A stretch of DNA of 14,261 nt from Cyclostephanos tholiformis (Eukaryota; Bacillariophyta; Thalassiosirophyceae; Thalassiosirales; Thalassiosiraceae). Under the pieces are notes generated by a model. It did no database searches, was not told the origin of the DNA, and worked only from the letters and a program-made list of their open reading frames with translations. Below, in pieces: positions 8,340 through 14,261 of this stretch (position 1 is its first letter; each line of letters begins with the position of its first letter). The translations under genes and the position numbers were made by a program. The DNA is taken from positions 3,190 through 17,450 of the forward strand of contig JALLPB010000625.1 of the NCBI GenBank assembly GCA_036939975.1, read 5' to 3'.

Positions 8340-8440
8340 CTGGACAAATTACAGAGGAGTAAAAGAATTAGTCTCATATGAGTAAGTGTGTCACTTGTCC
8401 AATCAAAATGAATAGATTAGTAGGGGTGCAATGAACTTAC
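8340..8440 (-). other. 101-nt spliceosomal intron within the integrase
   Basis: On the minus strand the donor is ACACCG|GTAAGTTCATT at 8441/8440. The acceptor is TTTGTCCAG|ACAATGG at 8340/8339, with a pyrimidine-rich stretch TTCTTTTACTCCTCTG upstream. The intron has stops in frame, and its length is not a multiple of three. Splicing joins G (8441) to AC (8339-8338) to make the Asp codon of T-D-N-G-K-E-F, exactly the residue expected as second catalytic Asp. Agreement of splice sites, frame and family motif makes this call strong. Confidence 0.88.
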
Positions 8441-9299
8441 CGGTGTGGAAGATGTGTGGATAGCAAACAAATCCAAAGTATTTTTCGAGTTCAAATGCAA
8501 CAAACTCTGTCCTCTTGTATGGTAGAGCTGTGAGCCAAATCAGACCGGTGGAGTGGTCCTTGATGGTCATAATCCACTACATCATTTGATCATGTATTAC
8601 CGCATTGTGAATTGTCCTCATGTCTATCAGATAAACTTAAAAGCGGTCCCAGAAATTTGAAGCAATGATGGGTTTCTTTGCACTTTTATGTGGATTGCTC
8701 TTCGGCTGCTTCTCCAAGCAGATGAAACAACCCTGGCAGAAGATTTTCACCAATGGCTGAGTAGGACTGTAATGAGTTTCCGAACAGGCATCTATAGTCT
8801 TGTCATGCCAGAGGTGTCCAATTCTTGCATGAGCCTCCCATATAGCATCGTAAATGTTCAGCATGTGAGAGACAATCTTGTCAATCTTCCTCTTGATCAA
8901 TAGCTTCTTCTCTGACTCATTGTGATTCTGGATGGTCTTGAGCTTGAATTCCTTGGCGTAATAGTAGCCATGTTTGGCATTCTTCATGCAAAAGCTAACA
9001 ATGGGCTTATACTCTGAATGATCTTTTGGCAATGCTGCCAACTCCTCATCATCACCCCAATTAGAAAGAACATGAATCAACTCATTATACTGAGCAACAG
9101 TCTTCACTGAACGGTAAGTGGAGATGGTCTCAGGGACAAGAGAACAATCTGTAATTGTGCTGCCATTGGGATTGATGCCAATTGCCTTGATGAGGAAGAG
9201 TTTCTTGTGCTTTGCTTGAAAAGCAAGGAGAGCTGATTCAATATTGTCAGCGTCCTTGGTGACAGCAGTGGCAATGACGTGTGCAATAGCTTTGTGAAG
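8441..9299 (-). pseudogene. Integrase exon: HHCC zinc finger and first catalytic Asp
   Basis: One frame runs from 9299 to the intron with two nonsense codons (TAA 8639, TAG 8579). It opens with HVIATAVTKDADNIESALLA and passes LSNWGDDEELAALPKD. AHARIGHLWHDKT through KIFCQGCFICLEKQPKS forms an integrase HHCC finger: His 8829-8831, His 8814-8816, Cys 8727-8729, Cys 8718-8720, spacing H-x4-H-x28-C-x2-C. It is followed by SNFWDRF-stop-VYLIDMRT, where relatives have Q at the stop (CAA to TAA would explain it). The Asp of LIDM (codon 8622-8624) is the likely first catalytic residue. Sixty codons lie between it and the next Asp. WIMTIKDHSTG and LPYKRTEFVAFELEKYFGF match the strand and helix that follow. 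The module would bind and cut or join transposon ends. Confidence 0.8.
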
Positions 9300-9762
9300 T
9301 TATGCCACGCACAATGCACCACTCACCTGTGATGAATTTCCAACAGTAGGGGTGCTAGCAGCAGGAGGATGGCCAGAAGGGGAAGAACAAAAGGGATGAC
9401 TGACAACAGAGGAGCTGAGGGTTTATGCACAAATAGCGCTAGAACTGTGGGTGGTGGAGGGATTCTTATCCTGATGAACGGATGACATGGGGGGGTGAGT
9501 GGTCTGCAAATTGCCTGATGATTTTTTTCCTCCCCATGATTGTTCTGGAAAGCGAGTGTGATTTGGCTCAGCATGGCTTGGCTAACTTCTTGTGATGGGA
9601 GTGACAATGATGGGCTTATGTCACTGCTCCCTAAAAAGCAGGGGCTGACAAGCCAAAGACATGTGATGGAGAGATGCCCTGAGACTAGCCGATGTCAAAC
9701 TTTGTTAAAAATGGAAAGAGAATTTGGGCAAGCCAGTGAGTAGGAAGGTGTGCCATGGGCAT
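9300..9762 (-). pseudogene. N-terminal Pro/Ser-rich region of the transposase and likely start
   Basis: An ATG-CCC-ATG start at 9762 opens MPMAHLPTHWLAQILFPFL, but this frame soon meets stops. Coding character then passes to a second frame (9607-9323: SQEVSQAMLSQITLAFQNNH, then PPPP-rich) and a third (PSGHPPAASTPTVGNSSQ), which meets TAA 9302 just before the clean integrase frame. No domain is recognisable. The Pro/Ser/Thr richness fits a flexible N-terminal tail. A CAG|GTGAGT sequence near 9332 could be a splice donor, so part of the frame switching may reflect a second intron. The start assignment is tentative. Confidence 0.4.
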
Positions 9763-9782
9763 ACTGCATATGCGATTTTACA

Positions 9783-9791
9783 AACTAAGCT
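9783..9791 (-). repeat. AGCTTAGTT motif upstream of the transposase start
   Basis: Read on the minus strand, AGCTTAGTT here equals the first nine bases of the terminal inverted repeat at 4537 and 5296, and it lies about 20 bp upstream of the ATG at 9762. It could be the remains of a transposon end. Nine bases may also match by chance. Confidence 0.25.
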
Positions 9792-9831
9792 AATTTAGTA
9801 TCTAAATTATAAAATATTTTCCCGGAACTCG

Positions 9832-10128
9832 TCATTAGCAATATTAGGTGTCTCGTGTCTCCAAGGTACCTTTTATATGTAATTGGTACTAGGTAATATC
9901 TAAAATAAGTATGTGATTACAGAAACCAAAGTTGCCTAGTATATGCGTTACCTGGATGATTCACAGAACCGCCATTTGAGATAATAGGTAGCATCAGGTC
10001 ACCTACTATCTATAATAGGTATTTAAGATACTAAAAATGGTTCACAACTATTATGTATAATGGCTATTTGAGATATTAGGTGCTAACTGTAATAGGTAAT
10101 AGGAAATTATCTAAAATAGTTGTCACAG
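9832..10128. repeat. Degenerate AT-rich tandem repeat, unit about 82 bp
   Basis: Two units at about 9956-10037 and 10038-10118 share TTCACA, then GCCATTTGAGATAATAGGTA / GGCTATTTGAGATATTAGGT (9971 and 10062). A more diverged unit at 9832-9925 shares AATATTAGGTG and GGTAATATCTAAAATA with the last one. The word ATAGGT/TTAGGT recurs throughout. No coding function is seen. Confidence 0.6.
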
Positions 10129-10494
10129 ATCAGGGATTTGGTGGAGATCGGGTGTTGTGTGCTGAATCAGAGTGGAGAGAATCGATTCCCCCTCATATTT
10201 AGATGGAGGAACTGCACTGGGGTCCCTCCGTCACGTCAGGGGGGGGTGATTACGATTCATCAAAGCCACAAATTGGTCAAAAATCCCACCTGCAATGAGG
10301 AGGGTTTGACTGCCTGGAAAATCAAAGCCATCAGCCACAATGCAATAATGAAATAGTGCAGCAACAAATACATTAAATATGCAAATTAGTACTTTTTATG
10401 TCATCTCTAGCCCCCAAAGCCCCATTAATTAGGCATTTAGAGCAATAAATGATGATGTTTCGAATTTGGACAATCCCCCCCACAGTGGTAAAGT
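10129..10494. other. No clear feature
   Basis: A 78-codon plus-strand frame covers 10120-10356 but shows no recognisable motif, and the reverse strand is interrupted. There is a pyrimidine-poor, G-rich run near 10240. I assign nothing here. Confidence 0.4.
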
Positions 10495-10776
10495 GTGCTA
10501 GCGCTCACCTCACCTGCAGAATTGGACCAAGCTAAGACACACATTGCAAGGAAAAGGTGTGACATAGCTACTGGTGCCGGGGGGCTGGCGTCAGACAACA
10601 GCAAGGGGTCAAACAAAGGGCCATCATTGTGGACCATTGTCCCATTTTGCTCACTACAGGAGATCCTTTTGAGCCGGAATTCCTATGGCAACATTGACAT
10701 TGGAGAGAAGAATAACCAGCGGACTTTTGATATGAACCTTGTCATTGTCAAGTACAATGGAAGAAGTGGCTCATGA
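10495..10776 (+). pseudogene. Unrecognised reading-frame remnant covering repeat copy 1
   Basis: A 93-codon frame has ordinary protein-like composition (ELDQAKTHIARKRCDIATGA, then GNIDIGEKNNQRTFDMNLVI). Its last third lies inside the 10687-10858 repeat. The corresponding frame of the other copy (minus strand near 12020) reads GDIDFEEKNKVLQ-stop-TFDKNLVEYNGR, so the peptide is partly conserved between copies and was probably once coding. Both copies then have TGA at the same codon. I do not recognise the family. Confidence 0.3.
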
Positions 10777-10858
10777 CAGCTGGAAAGGGGCTCAAGAAGC
10801 TCACAGTGGAACAGCTGCCTCTCCTAATCTGTTGTAGCTGCCACCAGCATTTCTGTTC
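10687..10858 (+). repeat. Copy 1 of a 170-bp dispersed repeat, inverted relative to copy 2
   Basis: From AGTACAATGGAAGAAG onward, 104 bp match the reverse complement of the block ending at 11851 at about 95 positions (roughly 91%). The preceding 65 bp align with small gaps. In copy 2 one frame is fully open (TMEEAAHDSWKGAQDAHSG, ending LPPAFLF). Copy 1 keeps it with conservative changes and one TAG where copy 2 has CAG. Confidence 0.85.
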
Positions 10859-11126
10859 TGAATTTGATAACATCCTCATTGGCATCTCCTGGATCCGTCT
10901 TGTCTTCTTGAATACTGGTCTGTCGATTGTTGAAAGCACAGCTTATTGCTCCAGAGCCACCAAGTTTCATGTCCATCCCATTTATCATAATCCAAGTAGG
11001 TTGGATGTTCAAGTGCCTGAATTTTCAATACAAAGCCAGCACACACTCCATAGCAGGGGGGCTGTCAATATAATGCTCAGCCATTAGGAGGGTGGCCTGA
11101 TTACCAACAGCTTGAGCAATATCCAC
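10824..11126 (-). pseudogene. Unrecognised coding remnant, about 100 codons with one stop
   Basis: The minus-strand frame reads VDIAQAVGNQATLLMAEHYI, SPPAMECVLALY, a TGA, then KFRHLNIQPTWIMINGMDM, GGSGAISCAFNNRQT and DPGDANEDVIKF. It ends at a TAG shared with the other repeat copy. Composition is protein-like rather than random, which suggests a degraded transposon or gene. No catalytic motif that I can name is visible, so I give no function. It overlaps repeat copy 1 at its lower end. Confidence 0.35.
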
Positions 11127-11320
11127 TCAAGTGTACTTGAGCCTCTCATCTCTTGTCATAACCTCATAGGCTGGCTCAGTCTTATATTGCAGAACTTGAT
11201 TGGAAAATCTGATGGAATTCCTCCAGATGGATTGCAGCGCCAATGCAAATTTCCACAACAATCCTTGCTGGTCAATGCTGTCATTGGCATAGGGAAGAGA
11301 GGAGCCACACCGGTACCGCC

Positions 11321-11592
11321 GGAATTCCGAATTCCAGACCTATTTTGGCCAGAATTTGCATCGGAATTCAATTTTTCCGATCAGAAATAAAGAAAATGAC
11401 ATCATCAGAATATGTCCCTGCCACTCAGAAATAGTTGTAAATCCATTTCCAATTTTCCATATAGGATACTGATCCTACGTAGAAAAGTTAAGGAATTTCA
11501 TTGAAATTCCAATTTCTTGATTTCTCCCTAGAGAGATTTTTGAAAAGTTTTCTGACTGGAATTTACAGAATTCCGGCCAGGACAGGAATTCC
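11321..11592. mobile_element. Small MITE-like element with imperfect inverted ends
   Basis: The left arm 11321-11387 starts GGAATTCC, passes GGCCAGAATT and ends TCAGAAA. The right arm 11549-11592, read in reverse, starts GGAATTCC, passes GGCCGGAATT and ends GTCAGAAA. Both show the same order of words with different spacing. The middle holds further AATTTC/GAAATT palindromic words. It lies between the two inverted 170-bp copies. Length is about 272 bp, non-coding, with no certain target duplication. Confidence 0.4.
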
Positions 11593-11850
11593 ACTTCCAA
11601 TGGGGGGTCACAGAAATAAAAAAAATTGGAATTACTGACCTAGTTGCAGAATTTTAAACCTTACTCCTCACCATCAGAAATGCATAAGTACTTTCAATTT
11701 CATCACATTTCCTTGGTTGTGTATGTGTATTCATGGATGCAACATGAACCAATAAGTACTAGATGCACTTACAACAAACTTGCAAGAACTGTTACAAAGC
11801 TCATAAGGACTATCCCCACATTTATTTGGGCAAGAACTGTCATACGGGGA

Positions 11851-12020
11851 AAAGAAATGCTGGGGGCAGCTGCAATGGATTAGGAGAGGCAGCTACTCCA
11901 CTGTGAGCATCTTGAGCCCCTTTCCAGCTGTCATGAGCTGCTTCTTCCATTGTACTCAACAAGGTTCTTATCAAAAGTTTACTGGAGAACCTTATTCTTC
12001 TCTTCAAAGTCAATGTCACC
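11851..12020 (-). repeat. Copy 2 of the 170-bp dispersed repeat
   Basis: This is the reverse-orientation partner of 10687-10858. Its minus-strand frame MEEAAHDSWKGAQDAHSGVA continues SPNPLQLPPAFLFPV and is open, as part of a 96-codon frame (12130-11840). The other two frames share stops between copies, so this frame is the likely ancestral coding one. The family is unknown. Confidence 0.8.
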
Positions 12021-12369
12021 ATCATTCTTGAACAATCAATGTACTCATGGGCACATTTGGCACAAGATGTGAACTGTTTTGCAGCTCCCGCTCTCTGGTA
12101 ACACCCCCTTGTATCACATGGAACATTCACCTTATCATCTTTTCATAACAGAGAAGAACAAGAATAGGCATGTAAGGAGGTGGCAGTGATGTATACTATT
12201 CATAGCACAAAAGTATATCTCACTGGTGATCTTCTCGGACTTGACAGCTTTGGTGGTGTTATGCTCCTCCTCCAGCTCTCCAATGCAAAAGTGTGAATGT
12301 GCACAAGTTCCAGTGTGAAGCCAAAGAATGTTTTTCCAAAGTATGTATGCTCATGGGGCAAAGACTATT

Positions 12370-12629
12370 TCACTTGGGAACAGCATTATTGTCCGAAGGA
12401 ATACTACCCAGAGAGCCATGGTCATAGTCAGCAGAGGCTGAAACCAGATCAACCACATCTATGGTCGAATTCACCCCCAATGAAGTGACGGTGGCAATGG
12501 CAGGAGCAGCAGCAGAAAAGCCATGGTTCTAAGGACTAATCCCTTCTTCCACTGCATCAGCAGCTTTGTCCATGGCTGAGGGCCCCCATGGCAATGCACC
12601 AGCTTGAGCAGCTATCTTCCCTCCCCCCC
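12370..12629 (-). pseudogene. Unrecognised coding remnant with one TAG
   Basis: The minus-strand frame reads IAAQAGALPWGPSAMDKAAD, AVEEGISP, TAG at 12531, NHGFSAAAPAIATVTSLGV, NSTIDVVDLVSASADYDHGS and ends at TGA 12372. A pyrimidine-rich CTTCCCCTTTGCAG directly upstream looks like a splice acceptor. About 85 codons of Ala/Ser/Asp-rich but natural composition suggest a decayed gene, perhaps part of the same element as repeat copy 2 downstream on this strand. No domain is recognised. Confidence 0.3.
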
Positions 12630-13052
12630 CTGCAAAGGGGAAGTGCAAGAGAGAAAATTTTCATCCCCACAGCTTGGATAGAGATTCCACCTATTGCAAG
12701 AACCCCTGGGGCATCATTTTATTTTGACCGGCATTGCCAAATTGTCTATGATGGCAATACCTTGATGGTCAGCAGCATCTAGCACCTGCCCTTGGCATAA
12801 AGAAGCCATTATTGTTTCACGGGATGTTGAAGTTAGCCATTTTAATTGTCTTGTTTTTATGTACTTTTGGTGTGCCTGGCATAAGGCCAGATGCTAGACA
12901 TGTATCAAGGCCACACTACTGAGTCAGGTCCTATAAAATGTTGACTTGGCAATTCACCACATCAGTGCCCAATGCAGGACTGTGGGTCCCAATACAGAAC
13001 TGTTCATTCCTACATATGTGGTTGGTATCAGGCAGACCACCACCTCAGAATC
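12630..13052. other. Non-coding or unresolvable
   Basis: A minus-strand scrap at 12640-12780 (ADHQGIAIIDNLAMPV, then DAPGVLAIGGISIQAVGMK in a shifted frame) may belong to the remnant at 12370-12629. Beyond 12790 I see nothing supportable. Confidence 0.3.
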
Positions 13053-13160
13053 CTTAGCTGGGAATGTCCATGACATGTCGGCAACATGCTAGCAACGTGT
13101 CAAAATGTCACCAATTTTGCCCTGACATGCATGTCAGGACTAACATTTTAAGTTTCCTGA
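13053..13160. repeat. Fragment of the ACATGTCGGC inverted-repeat element family
   Basis: CTTAGCTGGGAATGTCCATG is followed by ACATGTCGGCAACATG. It resembles the end of the 4537-5296 element read inward (CTTAGTTGTGCATGTCACCG). Further inside, CACCAATTTTGCCCTGACAT parallels the ATTTTG/GCCC/GACA words in that element. Only one end is visible, so this is a diverged or truncated copy. Confidence 0.55.
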
Positions 13161-13213
13161 CACATATTCCGGAGCACTTTTTTATGCTACCTCTGAACAA
13201 CCAAATATTGATC

Positions 13214-13358
13214 TGGCAAAATTAATTTGATCTACAGATCAAATTAACTAGTCTTTTTTGAACGTTTATTGTACAATATGTAAAATTTATGTTTAATAAA
13301 AACAATATATTGTACATTAGATCATTGATTTGTTTTTTTGATCAAATTAATTGTGTCA
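13214..13358. mobile_element. 145-bp MITE-like element with strong internal palindromes
   Basis: The ends TGGCAAAATTAATTTGATC (13214-13232) and reverse-complemented 13340-13358 match at 17 of 19 positions. TTAATTTGATCT and AGATCAAATTAA (13222-13247) form a perfect 12-bp stem around AC. TGTACAATAT (13270-13279) is perfectly inverted at 13307-13316. The element is AT-rich and encodes no protein. This arrangement fits a small foldback or MITE. Confidence 0.5.
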
Positions 13359-13799
13359 AAATACATGTCTACAATTATGTTGAACATTTTATTTGTGGTT
13401 TAAAACTGTTTAAGTGGCGTATGACTAATTCATTTTTGTTAAGTTTATTTTCTTGCTAAAGCACATTTAAAAGTTTCTGTAAATAAAATATAATTCATTG
13501 AGATGCAATTTATTGTTTGTTAAGCATTTGATATTGCCGTTTAATTAAAAAAATGTTTTTGATGCAGTTTATTATTTTAATATCATTTTTATTACCTACT
13601 CCTAACTCTCTAGTTTATTCAGAATTTTGTGCACAGTTTGCTCATCTCCACACAACCAACCGCCACCATTCGTCCTATGTATGTTGGCTTCAATTCAAAT
13701 CCTAATCAGACCAACGGACTTATCTCACCTCACGACTTCCTGCCACAAAAACAAACACTCACAACAAAACAACCAAAAAACTCAGGAAACCACATCATC
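13359..13799. promoter_or_regulatory. AT-rich region, then A/C-rich leader ahead of a possible gene
   Basis: 13359-13620 is very AT-rich without coding sense. From 13640 the plus strand becomes C/A-rich and T-poor, with CAAAAACAAACACTCACAAC and ACAACCAAAAAACTC before ATCATCATGG. This looks like a 5' untranslated leader. No TATA box is certain. Confidence 0.3.
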
Positions 13800-13987
13800 A
13801 TGGTCACCTCTGCCCGCCACTCTCCGGTGGGTTCAATTTTGAAGGTAAGTAAAATCACCTTACGTTGCACGATCAAGAACAATCTTCGCAACACGGCGAT
13901 GCAAATTTTGTATGTGCAACTAACTTTTCATTTATTTTTTCTACTATTATTCTATGCGTCGTGGCTCAGCGCGCTCGTGGACTAATG
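13800..13987 (+). CDS. Possible 5' exons of a gene running off the window
   Basis: ATG at 13800 in a good context (CATCATCATGG) opens MVTSARHSPVGSILK, ending exactly at a consensus donor AAG|GTAAGT (13844/13845). A T-rich tract leads to GGCTCAG|CG at 13969/13970. This would give a 125-nt phase-0 intron and then an 18-nt microexon (RARGLM), followed by ATG|GTGAGT at 13988. A further acceptor TTTCTGACAG ends at 14126. The family is not recognised, and the protein would continue beyond the window. The alternative is an unspliced 73-codon frame at 13954-14175 starting MRRGSARSWTNGEF with a hydrophobic LLLLLMLFLC core like a signal peptide. I cannot decide between them. Confidence 0.35.
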
Positions 13988-14140
13988 GTGAGTTTTTATT
14001 GCTATTACTGATGCTTTTTCTCTGCCGCTGTGTTGGAACGAAGCGCATCAACCAAAGCTGTCAACAGATTATTTTTTTGCCGTTGTCTGACTATTTTCCG
14101 TCTTGTTTTGGTGTGATTTCTGACAGTGGTTTTGGGAGCG

Positions 14141-14157
14141 GAGAGAGAGAGAGAGAG
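14141..14157. repeat. (GA)8 microsatellite
   Basis: A pure GA dinucleotide run, which keeps frames across it open. Confidence 0.9.
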
Positions 14158-14261
14158 CACAAACGTACACGGTAAATAGATAGGTAGAGTGTATTTTTGA
14201 TATATTGTAGTTATTTTTTATCATCATAGAGAGTAAATAAATACTTAGGGAAAAATTGTAG

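Larger units (their letters stand above)
5297..9762 (-). pseudogene. Decayed Ginger1-like transposase: integrase, Ulp1 protease and RING
   Basis: Reading the minus strand from ATG at 9762, conserved domains appear in order: a Pro/Ser-rich N-terminus, HHCC zinc finger (8718-8831), DDE integrase core (8624 to 8224), acidic linker (7276-7989), Ulp1-type cysteine protease (about 7000 to 6170), RING-like zinc finger (5745-5864), a basic tract and a C-terminal domain ending near 5300. Frame changes and about a dozen nonsense codons show decay: TAA 9302, TAA 8639, TAG 8579, TAG 7950, TAA 7827, TGA 7275, TGA 7233, TAG 7137, TGA 5696, TAA 5567, TAA 5446 and TGA 5332 (first base of each). Ginger1 DNA transposons are known to couple a Gypsy-type integrase to a C-terminal OTU or Ulp1 protease, and the integrase also resembles vertebrate KRBA2. 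Assignment to Ginger1 is inference, since no full TIR/TSD set is seen. Component parts follow as separate entries. Confidence 0.8.

Noticed and set aside
5297..9762. Gypsy LTR retrotransposon or Polinton/Maverick
   Set aside because: No reverse transcriptase, RNase H, LTR, family B polymerase or packaging ATPase is seen. The Ulp1-RING tail after the integrase fits a Ginger-type DNA transposon better.
5297..9762. Stop-codon reassignment instead of a pseudogene
   Set aside because: All three stop codons occur in frame along with several frameshifts and two insertions, and the EDR2-like gene uses a normal TAG stop. Decay is simpler.
13961..14010. tRNA-like string GTGGCTCAGCGCGCTCGTGG
   Set aside because: It resembles a D-arm but no anticodon arm, T-arm or acceptor pairing follows.

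Overview
The window looks like nuclear DNA of a eukaryotic protist or alga. A diatom or other stramenopile is my best guess, not proven. The evidence is spliceosomal introns (GTAAGT...CAG), one intact plant/stramenopile-type gene, and long AT-rich tracts crowded with mobile-element debris and satellites. I see no prokaryotic features. Only one gene appears intact.

Layout. (1) 1-1553: a GC-rich, intron-free reading frame with two predicted membrane segments and an EDR2 C-terminal (DUF1336) domain. (2) 1554-3431: AT-rich non-coding DNA with short inverted repeats. (3) 3432-4410: a nearly perfect 112-bp tandem duplication, then a degenerate G-rich minisatellite. (4) 4537-5296: a 760-bp non-autonomous element with 18-bp terminal inverted repeats, subterminal ACATGTCGGC-type motifs and an internal GGCAGC microsatellite. 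(5) 5297-9762, minus strand: a large decayed transposase/polyprotein gene, the main discovery here. (6) 9832-12800: tandem repeats, an inverted pair of about 170-bp copies, a MITE-like element and scraps of other degraded reading frames. (7) 13053-13358: another fragment of the ACATGTCGGC family and a 145-bp MITE-like element. (8) 13800 to the end: a possible first exon of a new plus-strand gene.

The minus-strand gene can be followed almost continuously through frameshifts and nonsense codons. In order it encodes an N-terminal linker, an HHCC zinc finger, a retroviral/Gypsy-type DDE integrase core (D-60-D-37-E), a long acidic linker, a Ulp1/C48-type cysteine protease (His...Asp...Gln-Cys), a RING-like C4HC3 zinc finger, a basic tract and a small C-terminal domain. 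Integrase plus Ulp1 is the architecture described for Ginger1 DNA transposons, and the integrase reads closest to vertebrate KRBA2-like proteins. A 101-nt intron divides the codon for the second catalytic Asp, and splicing restores it. The Ulp1 domain is broken by about 450 bp carrying a three-unit tandem repeat. The C terminus is cut off by the 760-bp inverted-repeat element. The locus is therefore a nest of insertions into a dead or dying integrase-protease-RING transposon.
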